The notes: generated from the letters alone by a model not told the origin. A stretch of 64,000 nucleotides of DNA from Margaritifera margaritifera (GCA_029931535.1 JAQPZY010001692.1:454501-518500), one strand, 5' to 3'; shown: positions 32,606-41,639, numbered from the stretch's first letter. Translations and numbers: made by a program.

Positions 32606-33346
32606 ATGGCTGCATCTTCCTCTGCCTCTTCTGCCTCTTCTTCTTCTTCTGTGGTCAAAGTGATCGACGAGAAGTTAGATCGACGAAGTTGGGAAGCTTT
32701 GTATCTGCGCCATCCCTTTAACATGTTGATTGCTGGACTAAGTGGTTCAGGCAAAACCGAATTTGTCAAACTTTTGATCGAACACAAAACTCATGTGTTG
32801 GATCGTCCTCCTCAACGTGCCGTGTGGTGTTACAAAGAGTGGCAATCGTCTTACACGTTACTTCGTGAAAGTCAAGGAGAGGCCATTTCGTTTGTGGAAG
32901 GCATTCCTCGCGAAGACGATGGGATCGTGTCTGACGTGAGTCAAACACATCTGGTCATCTTCGACGACATGTTAGGAGAAGACGAAGAAGAAATTTAACT
33001 TTGGTTTACACGAAAAGGACATCATCGGAATGCCAGCATCATTTACATTACTCAAAATTTATTTAAACAAAGTAAAGCCCATCGTACAATCAGTCTCAAT
33101 GCTCATTACGTGGTGTTGTTTAAAAGCCCCAGAGACAAATCTCAAGTGCAAGTGTTAGCCAAACAGTTAGGCACTCCTTGGCTGAATTATGCGTACGACG
33201 ATGCCACACAAACACCTCATGTGTATTTACTCATCGATTTAAAACCCACCACTCCCGACTATTTCAGATTTCGTACCCAATTGTTTCACCATTGGTGCCA
33301 AGAAGGAGGTCCCGCCATTTACACGTCCCCTTCGGTCACTCTCTGA
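32606..33346 (+). pseudogene. Polinton packaging ATPase (A32/FtsK-HerA type), one in-frame stop
   Basis: From ATG at 32606 (after a Ser-rich leader option) the frame has Walker A GLSGSGKT at residues 44-51 and Walker B HLVIFDDM at 115-122. After a TAA (32996-32998) the same frame continues with a NASIIYITQNLF sensor-like motif and a full C-terminus to 33346. Total length would be about 246 residues, usual for the family, which pumps viral DNA into capsids. The single stop, a substitution rather than an indel, would remove the second half. A TATAAAA lies at 32552-32558. It is the first gene of the rightward core. The longer ORF start at 32540 runs through that TATA box and is not preferred. 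Confidence 0.8.
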
Positions 33347-33361
33347 AAGAAAAAAACAAAC

Positions 33362-33398
33362 TATAAAAACATCCACCACGTCATTTCATTCTCACAGT
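33362..33398 (+). promoter_or_regulatory. TATA box and initiator upstream of the second core gene
   Basis: TATAAAA at 33362-33368 is followed about 32 bp later by TCACAGTC (33392-33399). The ATG of the next gene is at 33406. It lies in the 60-bp gap after the ATPase stop. Confidence 0.5.
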
Positions 33399-33405
33399 CT
33401 TCGAG

Positions 33406-34031
33406 ATGACATCCTTTCAATCTCATCCTCCTGCCAAATTGATTCGTGCCTTGTATGGCATCAGTCGCAAAAAAATGCACATGTCCGTGCCCATTTGTTA
33501 GAAGCTAGTCTCAAAGAAGTGTTACGATGGTTTAGTTTGACGGCACGTCAATTACTACAAGGCACCATTCACATCCCTCATCAAACCTAACGTTTTTGTG
33601 AAAAACACAAAGTGGCGTTGTCACAACTGTCTGATCCTAGAATCGATCCACGCACTAAAAAACAAATCATTTTGACCCCTGGTGGTAGCGGTTCTTTAGG
33701 AGGTGTCATGATTCGTTCTCTTTTGAAATGGGATCCTAATGCCCAAGCCAAAACCAAAAACAAAAAGAAAAGCCCAAAGAAGAAAAGCCCTAAGAAGAAA
33801 GCCCCTAAGAAGAAGAAGAAAAGCCCTCTCAAGAAAACACCAACCACTACTACCCGAAAGAGAGGTACTGCTGCTAGGACGGAAACGTACTCCCGAAAGC
33901 CACGAGTGGCAGTGACGGCGTCTCCTTCTCCTCCGTCCACTTCGTCGTCTTTGCCCTTCGTCATGATGCCTGCCAAACCGGACTTAAGACAAGTGTTTCC
34001 TAATTTGATGCAAAAATGGAAACCCATTTGA
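33406..34031 (+). pseudogene. Conserved small basic Polinton protein, frameshift plus stop
   Basis: The start frame gives MTSFQSHPPAKLIRALYGIS. A frameshift near 33477-33485 moves into VRAHLLEASLKEVLRWFSLT (and ARQLLQG). TAA at 33588-33590 interrupts, then the same frame runs LSQLSDPRIDPRTKKQIILT and a GGSGSLGG turn. The tail (34% Lys) has three KKKSPKK-type blocks and a Pro/Ser-rich end. The LLEASL..VLRWF..TAR.LL.G phrase is one I associate with a small protein found in many invertebrate Polintons; its role is not established. The Lys-rich tail suggests nucleic-acid packing. The minus ORF over the Lys region is a shadow. Confidence 0.6.
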
Positions 34032-34269
34032 AAGTCACCACTCCGGGGCCATCGACTTCGGCTGATCTGGCCACTACGGCTGCCGCTAAAAAAGTACCGC
34101 CTCTAAAACCAAAGTCCAAGAGAGAACCGGCGTGTTACAAAGTTTAGTGGATTTATCCAAAGAAGAACGGAGACGATTTAGTCCGTTGAAAACACCTCAA
34201 CGTCGAGTGATGCCTGTCATGAAGATGGTACGCCGTGCGGACAATGAGTCGAGACGTGTTCCAGTATAA
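34016..34269 (+). pseudogene. Short unrecognised core gene, frameshifted
   Basis: ATG at 34016 overlaps the end of the preceding gene. It gives 43 codons (METHLKVTTPGPSTSADLAT, then a Lys/Pro run) to TAG at 34145-34147. A one-base shift just before opens LVDLSKEERRRFSPLKTPQR to TAA at 34267-34269. Together this would be a protein of about 80 residues, basic at its end. I do not recognise a family. The stop overlaps the TATA box of the next gene. Confidence 0.4.
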
Positions 34270-34301
34270 AATAGAAGTGTGACCTCCCAGAGACCTCAGT
34301 T
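34265..34301 (+). promoter_or_regulatory. TATA box and TCAGTT initiator of the next core gene
   Basis: TATAAAA (34265-34271) is followed 33 bp later by TCAGTT (34296-34301), with ATG at 34326. Spacing fits a focused core promoter. Confidence 0.6.
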
Positions 34302-34325
34302 CTATTTTTGCTCCTGACATCCAAG

Positions 34326-34743
34326 ATGACCCCCAAACGTGCACACCACCACCAAAAGAAGAAAGGCAAGACCAAAAAAGGACTTCCACCTCGTCTGGCT
34401 AAACATTGGGACGTCTTGTCTGTCCTGACCAAATCCAATCATCCCATGCGAAAACAACTCATTCAAACAGCCCCTAAAGAAATCATCGATACCGTGTGCG
34501 AATGTTGTTTGAACGTGTTGAAAGGAACGGTACCTTTGTCCAAGATACAGAAACAGAAATTAGGTTAACATCGGAACGTTCTTCGACAAATGGTCAAAAA
34601 GAAAATACCTCTCCTCCAAAAGAAAAAAAATGTTGGTGCAACGAGGAGGATTTCTACCCATGCTGATAGGATCGTTGTTATGAATAGCGGCTCCTTTGTT
34701 AGGATCGATTGCTGGACCCCTTTTAGGAGGAGTCATGCGATAA
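34326..34743 (+). pseudogene. Conserved basic Polinton protein with hydrophobic C-terminus, broken
   Basis: ATG at 34326. It has a basic leader (HHHQKKKGKTKK), then IDTVCECCLNVLKGTVPLSK and IQKQKL, then TAA at 34566-34568. A second frame carries MLVQRGGFLPMLIGSLL from 34630, TGA at 34681-34683, and LLGSIAGPLLGGVMR to 34743. The C..C.LN(I/V)LKG.VPL block followed by a GGFLP.L hydrophobic end is a pairing I know from many invertebrate Polintons; it resembles small virion proteins but has no assigned function. At least one frameshift and one stop disable it. Confidence 0.6.
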
Positions 34744-34817
34744 AGACGGGAAGAAAAAAAGAAGATAAAAAGGATACCCTTCTCTTGAAAGACGACACAC
34801 ATGTACCTTTGGATGAA

Positions 34818-35465
34818 ATGGAAGGACGAAAACTGACTTTAGTTCCTTACAAACGATGGATGGAATTCCATCGTTGGAACGAACAACGGATACCTCATTT
34901 ACCTCCCAATCCGAATCTCCACGAGATGTCACAGTTACAACAAGAATTACAATCGCTGATGGATCGAAGTGATTTGTCAGAAGCAGACAAATCGCAACGG
35001 TAAGGTCAACTCTTGCAACGTCTTCAACTCTTTCACCAGAAAGCTTTAGACAAAACAGCTCAACCCACTCTGAGAGATTTCAAGGCCCTGATGAAAAGCG
35101 AACCTAAAGTCACCACTAAAACAGATACCGCCACGGGGACAACAGAAGAAGACGAGCCCCGAGAAGTGTTTCAAACTCCGTCTGCTCCCATCTCTAGTAA
35201 GATTGCAGCTGGCTTGTTGACACCCTCTCCTACACTTCATCGAGAAGAAATGAAAGCTTGGGTTAAAAAGAGGATGTCCACTCTTTCTTCAGCAGAAGAA
35301 AAAAAGAAAGAAAGCAAGACTGAAGTGAAAAAAGACACCACCAAGAAGAAACCTACCATCACCCCTTCTTCACAACCCACTCCTGTGGCTCGTCGAACGC
35401 GTCAAGCCGCTTCGTCCAAACCTCACGACACCAAAAGTAGTATCGAACAGTGGGTGACTTACTGA
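34818..35465 (+). pseudogene. Coiled-coil/basic Polinton core protein, one in-frame stop
   Basis: From MEGRKLTLVPYKRWMEFHRW at 34818 the frame has a helical LQQELQSLMDRSDLSEADKS segment, TAA at 35001-35003, then continues unshifted with QLLQRLQLFHQKALDK and a long Ser/Thr/Lys-rich tail (KKKESKTEVKKDTTKKK) ending near SSIEQWVTY at 35465. The L.EMQ..L...DLS..EK..LYNQ.LQR pattern around the stop recalls a conserved Polinton protein lying just upstream of integrase. The function is unknown. Length would be about 215 residues. The last codons overlap the integrase frame. Confidence 0.55.
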
Positions 35466-36560
35466 GGAGTACAATCATAGAGAAACTTTTAGCTAGCCTA
35501 TACTACAATCCCGCCCATACTGGTGGTTACGAAGGAGTTCAGATATTGTATCGGGCTGCCAAAAGTAAATTGAAAAGTGTACGTTTGCCAGAAATACGAC
35601 GATGGTTACAAGAACAATCGACGTACACGTTACACAAACCCATTCGACGAAAAATTTCTAGAAGTCAAACCAAAGTGGATGGCATCGATCATCAATGGCA
35701 AGCAGATTTAGCCGACGTTCTCATTTGGCAGCGTACAATCGTTTTCACAAATATTTGTTTTGTGTCATCGACGTGTTTTCCAAATTCGCTTGGGTCGTTC
35801 CTTTGACTTCTTAAAGCAGTACCGAGTTGGTACGCGTCTTAACACTGGTGTTGAAACAGAGTGGTCGTCACCCTTTACGATGGCAAACCGACAAAGGCAC
35901 CGAATTTCTAAACCAAGCTTTTCAAAGAGAATTGAAACAACGACACATTCATTTTTTTACCATCGAAAATCCTGAAACCAAAGCCAGTGTCGTGGAACGT
36001 TTTCAAAGAACTTTGAAAGAACGCATGTGGAAATATGTTACACATCAACACACTCTCTAGTACATCAACGTGTTACCACGTTTGGTCAAAGCGTACAATC
36101 AATCGTACCATCGTAGCATCGAATGTACCTACAAGAGGTCACCCCTGAAAACGAAGTGAGGGTGTTTGATCAGTTGTTTGGTACACCCAAGATGGGACCC
36201 CAGAAAACCCTAGTGCTTAAGACGGGAGATTGAGTTCGCATTGGAAAAACCAAATGCACTTTTGACAAAGATTATTTACCCAACTGGACGACCGAATTGT
36301 TTCGTGTCACTGAATCAGTGCGTGGACGTGATCCTCCCGTCTATAAATTGGAAGACATGCACGGAGAAGCGTTAAAAGGAATTTTTTACTTGCATGAGTT
36401 ACAACGAGTGACCAAAAAAGAAGACGACTTGTACGACATCGAAAGCATTCTCGAACGAAGAACACGCATAGTGGGCAAAGTACGTTGGAAAGGATATCCT
36501 CCTAGTTTTGATTCTTGGATTGCCGCTTCCCAAGTCGTCGACTATAAAAAGAAGAAGTAA
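35450..36560 (+). pseudogene. Polinton integrase (DDE) with C-terminal chromodomain, heavily broken
   Basis: N-terminal part: SLYYNPAHTGGYEGVQILYR, then YTLHKPIRRK, typical of the Polinton zinc-binding/adapter region. The catalytic residues are all still encoded: Asp in WQADLAD (35705-35707), Asp in QTDKGTEF (35890-35892) and Glu in SVVERF (35995-35997), the last two about 35 residues apart as in retroviral integrases. The chromodomain is at 36432-36540 (YDIESILERR, then VRWKGYPPSFDSWI). Damage: a frameshift near 35715, TAA at 35812, TAG at 36058, a frameshift near 36130 and TGA at 36231. The enzyme would have inserted the element; the chromodomain would target it to modified histone tails. 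Confidence 0.85.
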
Positions 36561-36565
36561 CCCAC

Positions 36566-36985
36566 ATGCCGTTCAACACAGCAACTACCTCTACTCCTTC
36601 GCAGAGTTCCTCTCTTCAAGAATTACAAAAACAACCTTTGTGAGTGTGGTGCGAAGAACGTGTGCCTCAAAATCAAATCGTCTTTTTCTGGCAAATCTTT
36701 GTGGTGTATTGTGTCATCGGAGCAGCCATTGCCAATTTGAGATTGCAACAAGGGGACAAACAATTGTGGACCATTTTACTCAGCAGTTGCATCGGTTATC
36801 TTCTACCCAGTCCCTCCTTGAAATTTGCGACGGACAGTCACAATCACCGCAACGGTACGACCAACGCCAATCCACCTTCTTCCAGTCACCACCAAAACAG
36901 CAGCCCTCTTTTGGAACCGTTTGAACATCATTCTCCCTTGAACTCGAGTGACTCCTCGGAGACCAGAACCACCTTGCAACTATGA
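36566..36985 (+). pseudogene. Two-pass membrane protein conserved in Polintons, one in-frame stop
   Basis: ATG at 36566 gives MPFNTATTSTPSQ..., then TGA at 36641-36643, then the same frame continues with CEERVPQNQIVFFWQIFVVY (first hydrophobic helix), a short NLRLQQGDKQLW loop and TILLSSCIGYLLPSPSL (second helix, with the GY.LPSP ending). A hydrophilic His/Asn/Ser tail completes about 139 residues. This layout is one I associate with a small membrane protein found next to penton in many Polintons. Its role is unknown. Its stop codon shares ATGA with the penton start at 36982. The stop may be a recent substitution. Confidence 0.65.
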
Positions 36986-37892
36986 ATAACCAATTATATT
37001 TAACTTTACCTAGTGACAGTTCGATGGATGTGTTTCCCAACAACACCTTATGTTGTTTCACGGCCAAATTACCTCATTCCATCCAATTGGATCACGAAGC
37101 TCATTGGGAAGTAGGTTTGGTAGAAATCATTCATCCTACGCAAGCCAAGAATGTGTCTGGAGATCAAACCAGTTTTGACGTCGAAATCTTGAACAAGCAA
37201 GTGCAACAACACTTGGACGTCAATGATCCTGGCATTTACGAATCCAAAAGACCAGCACCCGCCAATCCTCAACTCAGTATTTATGACATGAGAATTCCTG
37301 CAGGCTATTATTTTAGTGCTCAACATTTGGTCGACACCATTGCGGCTATTTTCAACGACCAGTTTGGCAAAGCCCTGGACAAAACCAAGAAAAGTGTCCT
37401 GATCGAGTACCATGCCATTTCTCATCGTCTCAAAATGCATTTTTTGGATGCCAAAATATTGTCCATCACTTTTCTCCTGGGTTGTTTGCCATGTTGGGTG
37501 GAAACACAAAACTCGCTTCCACCAAAGACATCCACAACAACGATCGATTTTACAAGGTTATTCGCTACCAAATCGAATTGAACAAAGGTTTGAATTTATT
37601 GTTTGTGTACTCCGAGGTGGTGGAGTACAACGTGGTGGGAAACACAGCCGCTCCGTTACTGAGAGTAATTCCTTTCAAAGTGTATTCTGCCGCCGCCGCG
37701 TACAAGGAAGGTGGAAACACGTATCACGTTCACCGTGAATTTGTATATCCTCATTATCTTCCAGTCAGTAACTCGTATTTTGACAGTGTCAACATTAGTA
37801 TAAAAGAAGATTTGGGACAAAGTGTTCTATTCACTAAAGGAAAAGTCACGGTGAAACTACATTTTCGAAAAAGGTTCTCCAGCGAATTGTAA
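36982..37892 (+). pseudogene. Minor capsid (penton-like, single jelly-roll) protein, one frameshift
   Basis: The start MNNQLYLTLPSDSSMDVFPN overlaps the membrane-protein stop. Family-typical phrases are LPHSIQLDHEAHWEVGLVEI and HP near residue 30-50 and the A-G-Y-Y-F-S..LV block. A frameshift between about 37455 and 37490 moves to frame 3, which continues with LNLLFVYSEVVEYNVVGNTA, PLLRVIPF and VKLHFRKR to TAA at 37890-37892. Combined length would be about 300 residues, usual for Polinton penton proteins that occupy capsid vertices. No internal stops exist besides the shift, so this gene decayed late or the shift is a sequencing error. Confidence 0.75.
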
Positions 37893-37902
37893 CCTACCTA
37901 AA

Positions 37903-38346
37903 ATGCATCCTGTGTACCGAGGAGTGGCTCGACAACGAGGACACGGTTTAGGAGATATGTTAAAATCTGCTTTTCGGACGGTAGCCCCTATTTTGAAACC
38001 CATGGTGACTCGAGGATTGCATGCCTTAAAAGATGCCGCTTTGACGCAAGGACAAGAATTTCTTCAAAACGTCCTCATCGACAAACAAAATCCTAAAGAA
38101 GCCTTTATGCGAGCAGGAAAAAATGTGTTGATGCACACTGAAAAAGATCTTTTGGGTCTCCGAGAGACTTCTACAAATTTACTTCACGCTTCTGGTCCTG
38201 GCATTACTTCTTCCTCCACTCCTCAGCAAGGACAAGGCAGAAAGAGACGTCATCGACATCCCTTCAGAGCTCATCCACGACACGGTGTTCCAAAAAAGAA
38301 TAAGAAAAGAAGAACGATCAGAGAATTAGACGTATTTGATTACTAA
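37903..38346 (+). CDS. pX-like core/minor virion protein, intact
   Basis: 147 codons, ATG 10 bp after the penton stop. The N-terminus has GLGDMLKSAFRTVAPILKP, a glycine-rich amphipathic start like adenoviral pX/pVI-type cementing or core peptides and their Polinton counterparts. It is followed by an alanine-rich helix (ALKDAALTQGQEFLQNVLID) and a strongly basic end (GRKRRHRHPFRAHPRHG, KKNKKRR) before LDVFDY. It would bind DNA or the inner capsid surface. It sits between the penton and major capsid genes, the order seen in other Polintons. No disabling change is visible. Confidence 0.65.
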   Translation: MHPVYRGVARQRGHGLGDMLKSAFRTVAPILKPMVTRGLHALKDAALTQGQEFLQNVLIDKQNPKEAFMRAGKNVLMHTEKDLLGLRETSTNLLHASGPGITSSSTPQQGQGRKRRHRHPFRAHPRHGVPKKNKKRRTIRELDVFDY

Positions 38347-38359
38347 GCCATTGAAAAAG

Positions 38360-39681
38360 ATGCACCGAGATTCTTGCGAATGTACCAAGTCAGAACTGGA
38401 TCTGTTTACCATGCCCCCCCCCCACCACCACCATGATGACGATGCAAGAATCCCAATGGGTCGAATTTCATCCTGTATCGTCTTTGATGACTTCGGCTCC
38501 TATCGAATTTGAAATCAAAGGACAAACCGAGGATTACATCGATCTGAATAGCAGCCTCTTGTACTTGAAACTCAAAGTGATCAAAATGGACAACACAAAT
38601 CCTGATGCCGATGCCAGAGTCGCTCCCGTCAATAATTTCATGCATTCTTTGTTCAGCGAAGTGAATTTGTATTTGAATAACAAACTGGTCAGCAGCAGCA
38701 TGGATACTTACCCTTACCGTGCTTACTTGGAAAATCTCTTGACGTACGGAAAAGAAGCCAAGAACACTCATCTGGATGCTTCCGTGGTATGGAAACCTGA
38801 CACCTTGGAAAAGTGCAACTATACAGTCGTGGCTGCAGATTTCGATCCTCACGATGTGGGATTTAACAACCGTCGAAAGAAAATCAAACAAGGGCGCACT
38901 TTAGAACTGATGGATCGTTTGCATTTGGACATGTGGTTGCAAGACAAGTGTTTGTTAAACGGAGTGGATGTACGCCTGAGACTGAATCGCAGTAGTACCG
39001 TCTTCCATTTGATGGCTCATGCCAACGAGTACAAAACCATCATCGAAGAAGCCAGACTTTACGTGCACCGTGTGGAAGTGTTACCTAAAGTAGCCAACGA
39101 CATTGTTCAAACTTTGAGCAGAACCACTGCCAAGTATCCTGTGCGACGAGTGGAAGTGAAAACATTTACCAATTCCGCTGGACTCCGATCCAAAGTCGAA
39201 GATCACGTTTTCCAAGGACAGCTCCCCAAAAGTTTGCTGATTGGCATCGTCAGTAATGCAGCTCTCAACGGAGCCATCGATCAAAATCCGTTTAAGTTTC
39301 AACACTTTAACGCCTTCAAGATAGAAGTCAGTCGAGATGGCCAGACGTTGTGTACCAGACCTTTTGAACCTAACTTTGCCCAGAGAAATTACTTGCGATC
39401 TTGCTTGACTCTGTTTGAAGCCACAGGACAGTTAGGTACCAACAGCAGCCACGGCATTTCGTACGAGGATTATGTAGGAGGATATGCTTTTGTCGGGATT
39501 TGATTTCACTTCTGACCACGGCAACGACGAAGGGCAGTTCTACCCTATAAAATCAGGACAACTTCGTGTGGAACTTCAGTTTTTCATAGCTCTAGCTAAC
39601 ACTGTGAACATCATCTTGTATGCAGAATTTGATAATACTCTAGAAATCAACAGTTTGAGAGAAGTGATTCTAGACTATTAG
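38360..39681 (+). pseudogene. Major capsid protein (F54H12.2-like double jelly-roll), two frameshifts
   Basis: The true start is ATG at 38360 (MHRDSCECTKSELDLFTMPP); a frameshift at the C-run 38414-38423 leads into the main frame at 38433 (WVEFHPVSSLMTSAPIEFEI, then YIDLNSSLLYLKLKVIK). Further family phrases are VNNFMHSLFSEVNLYLNN, TYPYRAYLENLLTYG and LIGIVSNAALNGA. At about 39490 a second frameshift separates YEDYVGGYAFVG from GFDFTSDHG and VELQFFIALANTVNIILYAE. Total about 435 residues. This is the capsid protein that defines Polintons as virus-like (Krupovic and colleagues established the jelly-roll assignment). Both breaks are indels; the first is in a homopolymer and could be an assembly error. 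Confidence 0.85.
39546..39581 (+). promoter_or_regulatory. TATA and TCAGTT initiator inside the capsid gene 3' end
   Basis: TATAAAA at 39546-39552 lies 32 bp before TCAGTT (39576-39581), the same spacing as at 34265-34301. It lies within capsid coding sequence and would drive the gene starting at 39697. Confidence 0.45.
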
Positions 39682-39696
39682 AAGAAGAAAAAAAAG

Positions 39697-40248
39697 ATGC
39701 AACACGAAGAACCTATGGAGATAGAAGAAGATGAGGGATTTTGTGAACCACAGCAGTCACCACCATCCACTAGTGATGACGATGTGATTCATCCAGAACC
39801 AAAAAAAGAAGAAGAGACAAATAGTGTTCCGAAGTTTACTGGATTTATGGCTTGTCGATGGCCAGAACAAGAAGAACATTTAGTGTCCTGTTTTGCTACG
39901 GAATTGGCTGCCAAAATTACAGATCTGTCTAGAGAACATTGTCATGGATGTCAAATCAATCATCCGAGCCAGAAACAACACGACAAATGTTTGATGATGA
40001 GTGCAGAAGAAAAATTGGACGAATATTTGGAGGACGCATGGTCTCTGATCTCGGGAGAAAAGGTGTTGAGAAAATGGTATAAAGACTTGCAGGATCGTTC
40101 CTCACCTCCACTTACTCCTCTGGAGATCCAACGCATTGAAGCTCTCTTGCAACAGAGTACGGCAATTCTCCGTAGTTCATTGATTTACTTGACAGACAGA
40201 TTCAAGCATAAAGTCAAGTGTGAATTGATGACTTATCGTTATCTGTGA
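39697..40248 (+). CDS. Conserved Polinton Cys/His protein, intact
   Basis: 183 codons, ATG 15 bp after the capsid stop. The N-terminal 45 residues are acidic and Pro/Ser-rich. The core has CHGCQINHPSQKQHDKCLMM (C82, C85, H89, H95, C98), a Cys/His cluster able to bind zinc; the phrase C.GC...HPSQ..H..C is recurrent in Polinton proteins of this position. The C-terminal half is helical (KLDEYLEDAWSLISGEKVLR, LTPLEIQRIEALLQQS). Its role is unknown. A promoter may lie inside the preceding gene (39546-39581). No disabling change is visible. Confidence 0.6.
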   Translation: MQHEEPMEIEEDEGFCEPQQSPPSTSDDDVIHPEPKKEEETNSVPKFTGFMACRWPEQEEHLVSCFATELAAKITDLSREHCHGCQINHPSQKQHDKCLMMSAEEKLDEYLEDAWSLISGEKVLRKWYKDLQDRSSPPLTPLEIQRIEALLQQSTAILRSSLIYLTDRFKHKVKCELMTYRYL

Positions 40249-40263
40249 AGTAAGAAAAAAAAA

Positions 40264-40830
40264 ATGGATACCTGGGAACTGCATTACCTGTTGACTCGCA
40301 GTTCGTACACTTCTTCTTGGAATCCTGTGGTGTGTGCTAAATATGAACTTCCCCATCGCAAACCTAAAGACGTTCATGCCTATGTCATCAATACCGACGA
40401 CAGTCATCGACCAGGAACTGATTGGGTGGCTGTGTACTTTCCCAACAATCACTGTGTGGAATATTTTGATTCTTATGGATTACCTCCTTTGGAAGACGAC
40501 ATCATTAACTTTATGAGAAGAAATGCAGTCGCTACTCGATTCAATAATGCCAGATTACAAGGATCCGATTCTATAGTGTGTGGACAATATTGTGTACATT
40601 TTCTTCATCAACGCAGTCTCGGATATTCCTTAGAACATTTAGTGACTTGTTTTGATAGGGAGCATGCTAGAAACGATGCTAAAGTAGAAAGATGGTTTTA
40701 TGAACGTTATGGTTATCTCTTGTCTTTAGCTCAGAAACGTAGTGTGCATCGAGAACAGAATGATTTAGAACAGTGGAAGTCGAGTTTGCCTTCCCAACGT
40801 TGTCAACCCTGTAAATACGTTCATGTTTAA
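40264..40830 (+). CDS. Adenain-type cysteine protease, ORF intact but catalytic His replaced
   Basis: 188 codons. The fold markers of adenovirus-type proteases (C5/Ulp1-like) are present: FDSYG with acid D69, LQGSDSIVCGQYCVHFL with Q99 and nucleophile C106. The family has His-Trp in the GxHWVA position; here it reads GTDWVAVYF, so the catalytic His is Asp53 (GAT, one base from CAT). Such proteases mature capsid proteins. With the His gone the enzyme is expected to be inactive even though the frame is open. It begins 15 bp after the Cys/His gene and ends in the right TIR, whose inner edge cuts through its last 26 codons. AATAAA follows at about 40910. Confidence 0.75.
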   Translation: MDTWELHYLLTRSSYTSSWNPVVCAKYELPHRKPKDVHAYVINTDDSHRPGTDWVAVYFPNNHCVEYFDSYGLPPLEDDIINFMRRNAVATRFNNARLQGSDSIVCGQYCVHFLHQRSLGYSLEHLVTCFDREHARNDAKVERWFYERYGYLLSLAQKRSVHREQNDLEQWKSSLPSQRCQPCKYVHV

Positions 40831-40973
40831 TCTTGTTAGTTGGTGGTTTGCATTTTTATGTTAGAGAAGCTTCTTCTTATTATGTATTAAAAAATGTTTA
40901 TTTTTGAAATAAATGGTGTTATGTTGTTTATTCGATCTGTGACATGTTTTCCATCACGTCCGCGCTTCCAGCA

Positions 40974-41002
40974 TATAAAGCGGTGCGTTGGCCAGTTCAG
41001 TC
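40974..41002 (+). promoter_or_regulatory. Core promoter of the right TIR gene
   Basis: TATAAAG (40974-40980) is followed by TCAGTC (40997-41002) and ATG at 41031. The block CAGCATATAAAGCGGTGCG is shared with the outer promoter module in the left TIR. Confidence 0.65.
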
Positions 41003-41030
41003 ACTCTCGTTGACTCGTCAAGATTTCAAC

Positions 41031-41414
41031 ATGGCAGCTAAAATTAGCAAGTTGAACGAAGCAATGGTGAACATGCAGCGGGTGAGGTATCATTTACTTC
41101 AGAAGAACCCAGAGAAGAAGACGATGATCTTTTTGCAAATGGCTCAAGATCTGGTGGAAGAAGACCTAAGAGAAGAAATCATCAGGGAAAGAGCGGAATG
41201 GGAGGAGAGACAAAGAGTTCAGCAGCAGCAAAGACAACAGCGGCTACAACAACAACAACTCTTACAGCAGCTGAAACAACCAGACGGAGAAGTCAGTTGC
41301 AGAATGGATTGTGAGGAGTTTGCCTTCTCTCTCACCAGAAAGAGACCTTGTCCTGCAGTAGTGAGACCAGTGGCGAAACGTGGCCGCCCTGCTGCTGCTG
41401 CTACTAGAAGTTAA
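41031..41414 (+). CDS. TIR gene, 127-aa poly-Q / AT-hook protein, right copy
   Basis: Same protein as the left copy, with about seven amino-acid differences in the shared 127 residues (for example near residues 5-7 and 15, Val45 to Asp, and His108 to Pro). It has the charged helix, Gln-rich segment and C-terminal KRGRP AT-hook. It starts 32 bp after the initiator and reads outward. Both copies remain free of stops and frameshifts, so either they were under selection more recently than the core genes or a 127-codon target was simply missed by chance. The upstream extension to 40944 would translate the promoter and is rejected. Confidence 0.65.
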   Translation: MAAKISKLNEAMVNMQRVRYHLLQKNPEKKTMIFLQMAQDLVEEDLREEIIRERAEWEERQRVQQQQRQQRLQQQQLLQQLKQPDGEVSCRMDCEEFAFSLTRKRPCPAVVRPVAKRGRPAAAATRS

Positions 41415-41639
41415 AAAATACTTCTTACCCCAACGGCATTTTTCAGGGCCACCCAGATCTCTAGAAAAGATTACTCTAGAATTGCCTAAACAAAATATAT
41501 TTTGTGTATGTTTAGTGTTTGTGTGTTTGTCTTTGTCTTCCCCACTCCAAAAAAAATCACTTTTCCATCTAAAAAATGTAAGTGTGGTGTGTGTTTGTAT
41601 AGAGTGTGTTTGTGGTTTGTTTGTTTTTTTTTTTAATTT

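Noticed and set aside
33587..34027. 146-codon minus ORF
   Set aside because: Shadow of the Lys-rich plus-strand gene (poly-Lys codons read as Phe/Leu).
38406..38891. 161-codon minus ORF
   Set aside because: Antisense of the major capsid gene.
32460..40750. Search for DNA polymerase B or a rolling-circle/helicase replacement in the Polinton core
   Set aside because: No frame shows polymerase, Rep or helicase motifs by eye; only a profile search could settle remote cases.
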